64,000 nucleotides of DNA from Cylindrobasidium torrendii FP15055 ss-10 (lineage: Eukaryota; Basidiomycota; Agaricomycetes; Agaricales; Physalacriaceae), in NCBI GenBank assembly GCA_000934385.1, contig KN880559.1, positions 1 to 64,000 of the forward strand, written 5' to 3'. Every line of letters begins with the position of its first letter. Positions within the stretch are counted from its first letter, which is position 1. Of the stretch, positions 49,001 to 59,968 are shown piece by piece. The position numbers and the translations under genes are program-made. Under the pieces are notes generated by a model that worked only from the letters and a program-made list of their open reading frames with translations, had not been told where the DNA came from and ran no database searches.

Positions 49001-50951
49001 TAGCGCTGTTGAACCACGCTTCAAGATGCCCATGCCCAGCCCGCCTGCATCTGCTGGTCCTGGTCTGAAAGGCTTCATGTCGCGATTCCGCAATAAGCCT
49101 CGCACGGTGGATCCTAGCCCACAGGTAGCCAACCGCTTGTCGCCTAATCACTCGCTCAATACGTCGACAAATTCTTTCGGTACACCAGCAGGTGCGCCTA
49201 CCCATTCTTATAACCCATCAAACACGTCCTTCGGGAGCTCCCTGTCTGCGCCCGATCCGGCCCATGCACCACGGCAAATGGTGTCTGAGCTGTCGTCGGG
49301 CAGCCAAACAGTAAAGGCAGATAGTCCTACGACGCCCAAAGCGCCGAATGGGGCACTTCCGTTGGATAGGCAGCCGCAAATGTCGACACTCTTTGATTCC
49401 GATGCAATCAAACAGTTCTTGGACTTGGGTTCTGGACTTGGATTGGATCAAGAGCAGCTGTCGAATCTTGTGCGGACGGCGTCGACAAGCAGCAAGGGGA
49501 CATCGACGTTGTTATCGAGAAGCAATACGGTCACCAGCTCCAGCCCTAGCACGACCACTGGTAGGAGTCATTCAAGCCTTGGTAGGAACGCGTCGACTGT
49601 CGGCAGGAGTGACTCGAGTGGGATGGCGAAGATGTTCGGCAGGGGTGGACCAAGCAGTACTGGACTGCAGCGAAATCCTTCGACGATTGCAATGCACACT
49701 CTGTCGAGAAATAATTCGGCAGCAACGGCGCTTACAAGAAACGGGTCTTCGGCTACGGTTACACGGCATGGCTCCAATGCATCAGCCTTCAATGGGGGTG
49801 GGCTGAAGAGGAACGACAGCGCGGTACTGGGGCGGGGTCCCACCAATCTCAAGCGAAGTGACTCGAGCGTGGTCTTCAATCAACACGAGGGCCATGTGGA
49901 TGCTTTGGATGTGCCAACTGCAGTCCAGGAGGTGCGGGAAGCGGGTCAGTTGAGACCACCGAACAGGAAGCCTGCACCTGAATACCGCAGGAGTGAGGTT
50001 CGGAGCACAGTGCTGAGGCGGACCATCATCATGCCGAGCGAAATGGGGGATACTGGGCAGGCATTCGACTTGAATGCTATCATCAATGGTCACGGGGGAG
50101 GCTTGATGCCGGGACTTGGAGGGAAGTCGAACAGGAGGAGGAGCACTGCTTCGAGTCGAAGTGTGCAGGAGAGGGCACCCACTCCGCCGCCGCCCCGTGG
50201 CAACAAGCGGTACTCCAGAGATCAAGCCCCGCCGATGCCTTTGCAGGTCCCAGCAATGGAGCCGTCGAACTCGAACATTGATTCCTTGTGAGTTGCTTTT
50301 CATTAGCTACGCCGAGAAGATTTGAGCTGACGAATGGTAGATATGAGATGTACGGTGACGGTAGACCTGTGATGGCACATTCAAATGAATCGAGGCCTGC
50401 GCTCGAGGTCATTGAGCTTGCTAACGGGGAAACTATCTGGTAAGCAGTGATCGTCTTTCAAAGACGATGGCTGACAATTGGCTTGCAGGTCGATTGTGAA
50501 TGGACTGCGTGACGATGACGACGAAGACTCGCTATACGACAACCGTGTCAGCATGGCGTCCGAGTTCGACGACGAAGACGACTCAATGCAGGTGTATGTC
50601 AAGGAGCACCATCGGACGGGCAGCGACACGTCACAGCAGCAGCAGTTGAGGAACCAGCGCAAGTCAATGAGGCGCACGAGGGCGGAGACTAAGGTGAGCA
50701 GACAGATAGTCATTCACATTTTAGATGCTTACCTATTTTTCCAGGTCTTCTACAGCTCTCCAGCGCACATTGGCCGTTTGATTGAGAACCTTTCTTCCGG
50801 GATGGAAGCAGGCTCGTTCAACTTCCGAGGGAACAATGTGCACTTGGCCCCGCCCGTGCAGTCGAATACGTCGTCGATGTCGAGCAGTGACCCAGCGTGG
50901 TCGGTCGAGGAGCGCTTGGATCATATGTTGGGCCAGATGAGGCCAACATAG
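46056..50951 (+). CDS. Large disordered Ser/Pro-rich protein of unknown function
   Basis: Six exons (46056-46069, 46122-46283, 46337-50287, 50341-50439, 50489-50693, 50745-50951) give 1545 residues, the longest protein here. Most of it is disordered: Ser, Pro, Thr and Asn rich, with many SP/TP sites and repeated NTSFG, RNPSTIA, RSDSS phrases suggesting heavy phosphorylation. A short ordered N-terminal helix (LSIEQLRQKLAEQRARGD) and a C-terminal block stand out: EVIELANGETIWSIVNGLRDDDDED followed by VFYSSPAHIGRLIENLSSGMEAGSFNF, crossing three introns. That block reads like a conserved domain, but I cannot name it. A cytoskeletal, polarity or signalling scaffold would fit; this is inference only. 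Confidence 0.75.
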
Positions 50952-51207
50952 ACTTACAACGAATTAATGGACTCGGAGGGTTTGTGTGCTTCATTTCAGC
51001 TACTATCGTTTACCTAGTTTACCCCGATATTTTGTATCTTTATCTAATCTTTTGCTATCGTCCTGTTTATGCATATGGGTGTTCGTTTCTTCGGTATATC
51101 CCTAGTCTTATGACATGTTACCGCTCTTTGCGCCGTCTTCTAGTGTGAGGCTTTGAACATTAGAGTTTCTCTGATGGCACCTCGATCATTTCATCTTTGA
51201 CGCGACC

Positions 51208-52684
51208 ATGTCCAAGCAAGCGCAGGCTGAAAAAGAAAAGGTCCCCACCCCGACTCGCGCGCGCAAACCACCGCTCTGACCCCGGCGTAGGGCAACAGCG
51301 CGTTCAAGTCGGGCGATTGGGCTACAGCCGTCGGCCATTACTCTGCTGCTATCATCCACGACCGTGAAGACTTTACTCTCCCGTTGAATCGCGCCGCGGC
51401 ATATCTCAAGCTTTCAAAGTGAGCATAGACGTCGAACTCGTCCTGGGGGATATGGGAAGACGTCTGACGGAAATGCAGATACGATGATGCAGACCGCGAC
51501 TGTACGCGAGTGCTAGAGTTGAAGCCCAATAACGCGAAAGCGCTTTTTCGTCGAGGACAGGCTAGACATGCTACAGGGCGTCTCCACGAAGCAGATGAAG
51601 GTGCGTTCTGGATAACTTATTATAAGTTATATTGACGAACATCCAGACCTCCGCGCTGCAATTAAAATTGAACCGGCAACTGCTGCTATTACACAGGAAC
51701 TTTCAAAAGTAACGGAAGCGTTGAAAGCCAGCAGGGCTGCTAAAGTGCGTCTCAAGGCATGTTATCTAATGATTTGCAGGGCTGACCTTCAGCGTAGGGC
51801 AAGCAGCCTTTGGACATCTCTACCGTAGTTCCCAAGCGCAGACGCGTGCCAATCAAAATAGTGGATGGAGATGAAAAGGAGGCCATCACTAAACCAAAGT
51901 CCATCCTGAAAACATCAAAAGTGCAGGAACATTCAAAAATACCATTCTATTTCTCACGCTGTACAGACAGCTTCGCCGTCCCCTTCAAGTGCACCGAGAG
52001 CCCCGGAGAAATCAAGTCCTTCTAAGGTCTGCAGTTGAACGCGTTCCCAAACAGTCATTCCAAACCTTGTACAGGAAACACCTGCCGCATCTCCAGAGCC
52101 TGCAGCTATCTCCCCAAAATCACCTGCGCAGAATGTGACCGACTTCGAGATGAAGAAGACACTGCGTGTCGGCGGCGGCATTTTTCGCGCGAACGGGACA
52201 CAGACGGTATTCCCTGCGCGCGACGTTCAGCCATCATCCCCATCAACTCCCAAGACCCCGCGCACTACCCTTCCGCACAAAATGCCTGCGAACCTCTTCG
52301 ATTTGAACAAGGTTTGGGCCATGTGCGAAACTGCAGAGGACCGATATCATCTCATCTCTGTGTGTCAAATCTATGCTCTTCTGGCTCGGATTCTGACCCC
52401 CACTCGTCCAGATGATCCCACCAACGCAATTCCCAGCGTTCTTCCAGACATCATTAGAACCCCCGCTGCTTGTTTCCATCCTACAAACGTTCCACGATGC
52501 GCTCGAACGCGATGCTAGCACCCAACAGCGGATTATAGCGTACCTCGATGCATTCGCGTCCGTCCCTCGGTTTGGGACCCTCCTCCTGTTCCTCAATTCC
52601 AAGGAAAAGGAAACGGCGCGCGCACTTGTCGGCCGTTTGGGTGGCTCTAATGTGCTGAACCCTGTATGGGGGAAGATGCTATAA
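51208..52684 (+). CDS. RPAP3-like TPR co-chaperone
   Basis: Eight exons (51208-51240, 51291-51418, 51479-51600, 51647-51744, 51798-51920, 51967-52026, 52075-52359, 52412-52684) give 373 residues. N-terminal three-repeat TPR: EKGNSAFKSGDWATAVGHYSAAI, YLKLSKYDDADRDCTRVLEL and ALFRRGQARHATGRLHEADEDL, with the EEVD-clamp-type residues expected for Hsp90 binding. A Lys/Ser/Pro linker carries PKRRRVPIKI. The C-terminus is the RPAP3_C domain: FDLNKVWAMCETAEDRYHLIS, PAFFQTSLEPPLLVSIL and VPRFGTLLLFLNSKEKE. RPAP3 with the R2TP complex assembles RNA polymerases and snoRNPs. Two 46- and 48-bp introns in the linker were placed to keep the Ser/Pro-rich frame. Confidence 0.85.
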
Positions 52685-53301
52685 TAACGACGAATGTCAA
52701 TACTTACTGCCAAGTTTGAGAGAAATGTATCCCAGTGATTGCGAGCAAACGATGAGTGGGAGATTTCGAGTCTCCAGTTACTCGAACAATTGCTGGTAGT
52801 ACCGTCATTCTGCGATGGGAGCTGAGGAATTGGCGAGGATTGATAGTTTTGAGTGGATTCATATGCGAAGGTTGTGACCCACGAAGGTCACCAATTGCGC
52901 ACTCGGGCCAGAGGCTTGTCTGATTGGTACAATGATCAGCATTATGTTCGACATTGTTTGTTGCGAGATTTCTAGGCATAGTGAGATTCACCTCATCACG
53001 ATGCGCCACATTCAACACCTTGTCTCGCGATGTCGCTATCACGCGATCTCAACCATGCCCGTATGTTCGTGATCATGTGTATTCTATCAAAGAACCCCAC
53101 TGGGGATAGTATATCGGCCTCCCGAACGAGGCCTGACAGTATGTACATAGAGTATAAGGAAAGTGGAACTAGGAATAGAGGCTGAACTGGTACAGTACAT
53201 ATCCTATACATACTTAGTTCATAGATAATGGACAGCGGACAGAGGACAACGACGATGGATGGATATATGGTGGGCAAGAAACATGAAGCACTGCGATACA
53301 C
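52685..53301. other. Intergenic region between convergent genes
   Basis: About 620 bp; no gene recognised. Confidence 0.4.
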
Positions 53302-54483
53302 TCAAGCCTTCTTCGCAGTGGCCTGAACAATACTGTGAGCAACACAATACAAGAGTACAATAGAGAGACGCACCTTCTTGCCAGTGGCTTTGGCCTTCGT
53401 AGCGGGTTTCTCAGTCGCCGCCGCCTTCTTGGTCGTAGTCTTGGCTGCAGCTGTCTTGCTGGCAGGCGCGGCCTTCTTAGTTGTAGGCTTCTTGGCCGCT
53501 GCTTTCGCCGGGGTGCTTCCCGTAACAGACTATCGGACAATTGTCAGAGTCAAACAATGCAGAGACTCAGTGGCAACGCACCTTCTTAGCAGCGCCCTTG
53601 GTGGCAGTGCTCGCAGTCTTCTTGGTGGCTGACTTGGGGGCGGCCTTGGAGGCGGCTGGTTTCACAGCCTTCTTCGCAGGTGCTTTCTTCGCAGTAGCCT
53701 TCTCCTCTGCAGCGGGTTTCGCCTTCTTCGCGGCGGCGGTAGTGCGTGCAGTCCCGGTCTTGGAGGCAGCCTTGGATGCTGCGGTGGTGCGAGCCTTTGG
53801 GGCGGCCTTCTTGGAGGCGGCTGCAGGCTTCTTCGCCACGGTGGCCTTCGCCGCAGGCTTCTTTGTAGCTGCCTTGGTCTTGGTATCTGCCTTTGCTGTC
53901 TTGGGAGTCGGCTTATTCTAGACAAGATCAGCAAGATATCCCTATGACGCAGCCAGTGGGCGCACCTCCTTAGCCGACGTATCGGCGGCGACCTTGGTCT
54001 TAGGCGGGAGCTTGACGCGACCAGAGAGACCTAGACAGAGTATTTAGGCTGGTCCGCAGGGTAGGATTGGTAAGACGCACCCTTGGGAAGTACAAAGATG
54101 CCCTTCTCACTTCCCGAAGCCAGCGCCTTGGCGAGCTGAGTGGTCTGTGCGTTGCCAATCTCGAGCTTGTATGTGGCCTCGACCCACCTAGCGAACAAAA
54201 TCAGTGTGAACAAAGGGCCCACAGGAAAGGAAACGCACTTCTTGATTTGCGGGCGGGAGACTCCCGAGCGGGCATCGTCTGGGTGGGCGGTGATACACGC
54301 CTGAGCAACCATCAGCGCCAGCGTGAAGAACGTAGTCAACAAACTTGCCTTGATCATATCAAGCCATGGCGGGTGGGTAGCCGGTTTACGGGGGACGCTC
54401 TTTTTGACCGGGGCGGGAGAGTCGTCGGCAACAGAGTCGGGCGCCTTGGAGGTGGAAACGGGTTTCTTGGAGGTGGTAGACAT
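53302..54483 (-). CDS. Linker histone H1
   Basis: Seven exons (54483-54349, 54300-54239, 54187-54081, 54030-53966, 53917-53582, 53529-53374, 53322-53302) give 293 residues. The winged-helix H15 domain runs from about residue 35 (ATHPPWLDMIK) through GVSRPQIKKWVEATYKLE and NAQTTQLAKALASGSEKGIFVLPKG. The remaining 170 residues are an Ala/Lys/Pro tail (KKPAAKATVAKKP and similar), typical of H1. Intron 1 (54348-54301, GCAAGT donor) is GC-AG and lies inside the globular domain; being 48 bp with no stop it could be retained as 16 extra, mostly hydrophobic residues. Other donors are all GTGCGT or GTGCGC. Confidence 0.93.
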
Positions 54484-54731
54484 ATCTTGAGTTGAAAAGA
54501 GGACTTGTGGGGGTTATAGGTAGTTCGCTTGTGGGCGCTAGAGCACGGCGGGACTTGGCGTGAAGAGGTGACCGAGGGAAAGGATGATGGAAGTTCAGGA
54601 CAAGTTGCAATCAATAAACAAACGGATCTCGGGACCGATCTGCGCGTCGCGTCCCCACGTGATAATCTCGCCCGTGACCGTCAAAGTTAGCCTGCCGCCG
54701 CTGGATCAAACGTTATTTCTTCCGTTCCGTC

Positions 54732-55872
54732 ATGTCTCTACTCAACGGCGCCGCACGTTCCGCATACCGCCAGCTCTACAGGGCGTCCAGGGCGACATTC
54801 GGAGGTGTGCAACTACTTGAGCATCAACTAAACGTGTCTAATTCTCTCTAGGTGATGAGCCAGTCCTGCTTGGTGTGTAATTGCCAGCATTCCATTCGGT
54901 CAGCTCATGTCCTGCAGCTTTCCGCAATAAAATGCGGGAAGACGTCTCTGCGCTCAAGGTTGCCGACAGTCCGAACGCCCTATCGGAGTACGCAGAAAAC
55001 ACGATTAGCATAGCTCAATTCCTTCGCAAGAACATCATACAGGGTGTTCGGGATACTGAGGATGAGGAGCGCTGGAGTGCGTCTGTTGTTTTTCAGACTA
55101 TCTGTCCCTGACACACAATGCAGGACTTCGGCTAACCAAAGACACCGAACTTGGTGACAACGACAGCATCAAGGCTCCGCCTCCACTGCCCGAGTCAAGC
55201 AGGCAAGCCCGCCGGCGTGCGCGCGCAGAGAAGGACGGACAGCAAAAGTGCGTTACTAAATGCCGCCTCTCCCGACCGCCCTCTGAAACTAACACCAAGT
55301 CCTGTAGATGCTGCTCTGCCTAATACCAAAGAGCCCCAACGGCGAATGAACTTTTCCGTACTTAAAAAGGTTCATAAACAGCGTATAATCCCACAGCTCA
55401 ATGAAGCCGATCTTGAGGAAGCATTTGTTCGAGGTGTGTTGCTGTGAAGCCCAAATTGCCCGTCCGTGTCCAATATCTGTCAGGTCGCGGACCCGTGAGT
55501 CTCAATGAGTTTTTCGTTGCCTCTTCATGCGAACCTTTGTGTCATTAGGGTGGACAAGCTATCAACAAGACGGAAAGTAATGTTCAGCTTCTACACAAGC
55601 CTACCGGTATACGGATTGAGTGTCAGTACACGCGCTCGCTTGAACAGAACAGAAAGCTTGCCAGGCGGGCGTTACTTGAGAAGGTGGCTACTTCAGCCAC
55701 AATTGCCTCATTACAAACTCACGTCCCTCAGTTAGACCAGCTGTATAATCCTGGACTATCCAAGGAGAACTTCAAGCAGGCAAGGCAGCAGGAGCGCGAG
55801 AGGAGGAAGCGCAAGAAACAGAAGAAGAAGGCCAAAGCTCAGGAAGAGCAACAAGATGCCAGCGACGACTAA
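54732..55872 (+). CDS. Apparent fusion: LYR complex III assembly factor (Mzm1/LYRM7) plus GGQ release-factor domain (MTRFR/Rso55 type)
   Basis: Eight exons (54732-54804, 54852-54872, 54918-55076, 55124-55247, 55300-55433, 55484-55494, 55549-55683, 55732-55872) read as one 265-residue protein. The N-terminal half is an LYR protein: [22 protein letters not shown] and [16 protein letters not shown], as in Mzm1/LYRM7, which chaperones the Rieske protein Rip1. The C-terminal half is a class I release-factor domain with [33 protein letters not shown] and a basic [11 protein letters not shown] tail, as in human MTRFR and yeast Rso55, a mitoribosome rescue factor. The linking intron 55248-55299 has donor GTGCGT and a CTAAC branch. 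If unspliced, the LYR part stops at 55323, and a GGQ gene could start at 55348. Exons of 21 and 11 nt occur. Confidence 0.78.
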
Positions 55873-56285
55873 TGGTACTCTAATGGTTTTCCTGTTCTCA
55901 CGAGGCTGGATGTTGGCAAGTATCGATATTTTACAGCACCTTAGTTCCATTGAATGCAAAGACCCAAATCTTCCTGGTCGCATCAACTTTTGGTAGACGC
56001 CGCTAAGGATTCGCGGACGCAAAATTTCGCTCTTCGAGTCGTAAATCTCACCGAGAGGGGGTACTAAGACGTATACTAGCGATGGAGGAAGCGCACGCAA
56101 TCGAGGCAGAAATTCTTGATCTCGAATTGGCAATTTGCGCTGCACGATCATCCAGATGTGAAGAGGTTTATGCATAGACTTGGAGGCATGGTTTGGCATG
56201 GGGGTCGCTTTGAGACACAGATCCATTGCTATTCCATTCTTCAATTAGATATCCACAAATGACCATCCCTAACCAGGAATTCACT
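55873..56285. other. Intergenic region between convergent genes
   Basis: About 410 bp; no gene recognised. Confidence 0.4.
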
Positions 56286-58092
56286 CTAACCAACGTGCTC
56301 TACAACTGTCGTAACCAATTTGCCATCCGTCACCACCGTCCTCAACATTTCCGGTACTGCATGCTCTGCGAAGTCTGGCTCATCGTCTGAACCAATGGGC
56401 AGGCTCACGTTAATCGAGCTACACTTCGCAGTCGTGATTTCGATACCAAGGCTTGCCTTGCTCAAGTAAACCTGGCCCGAATCTGTACCGTCAATCTGCA
56501 GCATAGGCACAGTGCCCGTAATCTGCAACTCGAACGAAGGTGCCTTCGTGATTGAAATGACGGAGACGACAGAGTCCACAACAACGGACGTCTTTGTACA
56601 ATTCACTGTAGATGATGTTAAGCCATCTGGTAGACAAGACAAAGAACGAAACGAACCGATGGTAATAGCATTGACCTTGCCTTTGATTTGAATAACCGAG
56701 TTCTTGCAGCCGAAAATGTTGACCGCCTGATGGAGTTCTGTGTTTTGAAGGACAATTCCGCGGTCGTCCTCAAAGTTGTCGACAGCCCAGTTTTTGCCTT
56801 CCAGTGCAAGTTTGGAGGGCTTCTTCCCCATGAGGGCCTGCGGCTTCGACGGGCGCACAGGTTTCTTAGGGGCGCCAGAGCCAACGCTGGTGGGAACAGC
56901 ACCAGATGCACGCAGAGCGGGGTTCTTGTGGGTCATTTCACTCTTGTCAACTTTGCGCAAGCCTTTGGTGACATCGGCGCCGCGATTGAGCTCTGCAAAC
57001 ACAGCAGCGGTTCCGCCAGCAGTGGCTGCAGGTGCACCGGCTGGGGGAGGCGGAGGAGGTGCTGGAGCTGGAGGTGGCGGCGGAGGAGGTGGCGGAGGCG
57101 CACCAGCTGCAGGAGCCGCGCCTGCGGGCTTGTATTCCGTGATGCTCACACCCTTTGTGTACGTGAGTCAAGCTCAGCGGTTTACATGCAATATATTCAT
57201 ACCTGTTTGTTCCAGACAAGGCCAGTGGTGTGGAACTCGGCCACATACTTGCGGGTTTCTTCCAAGAGGGAGCTCAGTGCACGAACCCATTCGCCGTGCT
57301 TCGGGTCTCTGATAGGTCGCTAATGAGCGCAGTATCTCAAGTGTTCTGTTGAAACGCACTTTTCTTTGAACTCCTTCAGTACACGGTTGCCATAGAACAT
57401 CACCATTTCCTTGATTTCTCCGATATAAGGCGCTGGTTTGTCCTATCACTAGGATCAGCACTCGAAGGCCTATGCAACAGAACACGCACGTTAAGAACCC
57501 ATGCAACGACAGGTGCGCCTTCTCCTAGAGTGGTCATATGGGTGAACCAGTCTCTGTCCTTTCGACTTTCCTCCTTGAGACGCGAGATGGCCGCGATTTC
57601 CGCTTGGAATGGCTGCATGAGCGTCTCCAACTGGCCCATTTCTGGCTTCCGGCAAGCAGAAGCGGTGAGAATGAGGGTTCTGAGGCTGTTGTACTGGTTC
57701 TCGACTAGTCCCACCTACAATTTCGGTCAGAATAACCTCTTAGGTATAGCGGCAGGAGACGCACCATTTGAATAAGGTTGGGACCCGCAAAGGACTTGGT
57801 GAGCTCAACGAACGGCTTCACTTTGGCCTGGATGATGACTTCGTCGAACGCCGTGACGCTACGCGGAAGTTCCTGCGCACTAGATGCTGGCGCTGCTGGC
57901 GCGGGGGCTGGGCCAGGAGCGCCGGGGGCGGGCGCAGCACCTGTCGGGGGCCATGCGGGTGCAGAGGCGAGATCTTCGATACGCGATGTCGCGGCTTCAA
58001 GCCTGAGAGCAATAAGCTTAATCCAAGCGCATCGCACGTGTGGCGAACCGTTTAATGATGGTAGCAAGCGAGTGCAGGCCGCTGGACGTCAT
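56286..58092 (-). CDS. SRV2: Adenylyl cyclase-associated protein (CAP/Srv2)
   Basis: Seven exons (58092-58049, 58002-57765, 57714-57490, 57442-57360, 57308-57203, 57152-56657, 56605-56286) give 503 residues. The order is that of CAP: an N-terminal coiled segment with LEAATSRIEDLA, a Pro/Ala linker, the helical folded domain (VTAFDEVIIQAKVKPFVELTKSFAGP through KPAPYIGEIKEMVMFYGNRVLKEFKEKDPKHGEWV), a poly-proline tract (profilin/SH3 binding), a WH2 element (KSEMTHKNPALRA) and the beta-helix CARP domain (KNWAVDNFEDDRGIVL, VNCTKTSVVVDSV, SSINVSLPIGSDDEPDFAEHAVPEM). It recycles cofilin-actin and ADP-actin and, in fungi, binds adenylyl cyclase. Donor GTTCGC at 58048 and GTTCGT at 56656 are weak but needed for frame. 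Confidence 0.95.
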
Positions 58093-58849
58093 CGTGGTAG
58101 GGAAACAACTTTAGGTGATGAGCTCGCGTGGCCGATCTAGTGCAAGGTTCTGCTTTGACCACCATCTAGGCCACCGTCCAGTCCGTGAATCTGTCTAATC
58201 CAACAATGAAGGATGTTACAACCACGATTAAGCCATTCCTACTTTCTCTCCTACCTTCACAAGGCTACCGCACTTTAATGTCAACTCGAAATCGTTTTGC
58301 TCTCACAACAAGTCGAGACGCAGTATACTCAATCGTGACATGGACAATATAAGTTCAATAATATCGCACTACATTTCGATGGGTTCTCAGCGCCTTCAAC
58401 TCGGCACACCGTACAAGGGCTCTCGACAGCCTCAGTTCTCGGCAACGCATGTTACACCGATAATTATTCTTATGCCCGACGATGCTCGCACATATTCCAT
58501 TCAAAACCCGGTCCGTCTTGATTCGATGGGTTTTGGCATGGATTGTCTTCTCAGACGTGGAGTAACCGTGTCTAAATCGCAACTAGCCGCGCTCTATGCT
58601 TTGTACTAGCTCTGTACGCAATCGTACGCTCCATTCCTAACTTATCGTATTCATACTTGTGTAAGGATTTTCGAACGACGGATGCTACCACATTATTGCA
58701 TAAACTACAATATGCTTTGGAGACTTCAGATGCTCTGTGCCACTGCGTCTGAGATCTGATCGGCGGTACTTTCTCGAGGACCCTGAACATTCCGCCGCCA
58801 ATAAAACATCTGTGCACAATGGCGCATTGTCGCGCAAGCACAGGATTAT
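58093..58849. other. Intergenic region
   Basis: About 750 bp between the CAP start and U6; no protein gene recognised. An A-rich AATAAAAC near 58799 might belong to the U6 promoter. Confidence 0.4.
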
Positions 58850-58960
58850 GTCCCCTTCGGGGTGACATACGTAAAACTTGGAACGATACAGAGAAGATTA
58901 GCATGGCCCCTGCACAAGGATGACACGCTTCTCCAGAGTGGCAGCACTACGGTGCTCAAT
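58850..58960 (+). ncRNA. U6 spliceosomal snRNA
   Basis: The segment begins with the 5' hairpin GTCCCC-TTCG-GGGTGAC and continues with the invariant U6 core: GGAACGATACAGAGAAGATT (58880-58900, containing the ACAGAG box), AGCATGGCCCCTG with the AGC triad, and AAGGATGACACGC of the internal stem-loop. U6 is the catalytic RNA of the spliceosome and is made by RNA polymerase III. The core is uninterrupted, so there is no intron here, unlike some yeast and basidiomycete U6 genes. The 3' end is uncertain: no T-run follows the core directly, and the first run of five T lies at 58992-58996. Confidence 0.93.
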
Positions 58961-58999
58961 ATTTATTGCTCCCTGAACGTACAATTGCGGATTTTTGGT

Positions 59000-59729
59000 C
59001 AATTGCAACTTGAAATAACTTCGTAGCTAACAGTTAACTCAATGGGATATTGGATCTATAGTAGCGCGCGAAGCTCGAACTTGTGAAAACTGGTTGGGTG
59101 TACAGTTACCATGTGGTACAGTACCGCCAGTACTTTTGCGATGTACCAATGGTTGGAGGGTTATGTCCATCGTCCTACAGGATGGAAATGGTTATTGACC
59201 ATTTAAATCACTCCATTTACCACCGGAACCTTGCTAGAGGCATTGATAGACTTGAGCACGAGTAATGGGTGTTGTTCGATTCTTGTGCAATCAGATACAT
59301 AGCTAGTTTTTCCAAGTGCTGCTTCAAGTTCGAACAGGTGTGGCACACGCAGTGCAGTGCTAGCAGTGTTGCAAATGAAATTCATAAATAAGTATTCCCA
59401 AAAAGCATCGTCGCCACGAAGAAATCGAAGGATATGGCTGGATGTAATGCTACGCTACTATGTCTTTGTGATTCGAGTCCTTCTGCTGCTGCGCCTAACG
59501 CACTATGCTGCAATACAATGTTACAATGTTGATCAACCCTTCGTCCAAAATCGTCATAAAAGTAGGCCTCTTCAGCGCCGAATAGAATATACACGCTTTA
59601 ATGTTGTGCGTATTAGTCGAAGTGTGTTACTATAAAAGGGTAAGCTTTCCGATGAGTAGAGACAACGAAGGCGGTGACGCACGAGTAGATTGAGGTATCC
59701 TGAATCTGGAGCGCTGAGGGGATATGCGC
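59000..59729. other. Intergenic region
   Basis: About 730 bp; only short random-looking open frames. Confidence 0.4.
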
Positions 59730-59858
59730 TTAGGCAATAACGCAGCCGGGGCTGGAGCTTCCGCCTCCGGACTCAAGAACGGGAACATCGATCTCCTCCT
59801 CCTCTTGCTTGTTGTCGACGACGACGAAGAGCGAAGTGACCCAGGTGAAGCTGTCCAT
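59730..59858 (-). CDS. Lipopeptide mating pheromone precursor (CaaX type)
   Basis: A 42-residue intronless precursor beginning MDSFTWVTSLFVVV, followed by an acidic stretch (EEEEIDVPVLES), a Gly/Ser-rich region and the C-terminal CVIA box. A short precursor starting MDSFT or MDAFT, with an acidic middle and a terminal C-aliphatic-aliphatic-A box, is the standard form of agaricomycete B mating-type pheromones; the cysteine would be farnesylated and carboxymethylated after AAX removal, and an N-terminal cut would release the active peptide. The exact cut site cannot be told. No pheromone receptor gene is recognised in the window, so this may be a gene outside the mating-type locus or at its edge. 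Confidence 0.8.
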   Translation of the reverse strand: MDSFTWVTSLFVVVDNKQEEEEIDVPVLESGGGSSSPGCVIA

Positions 59859-59968
59859 TGTGGTTGGTGAGGGTAGGTGGGTGAGGGCTTGGTTGAGTGT
59901 TAGGACCGGTGGAGGCTTCGGGTGTGAGGGAGCTAAGAGCTTGGAGTACTATACCAACTCCACCCTTG

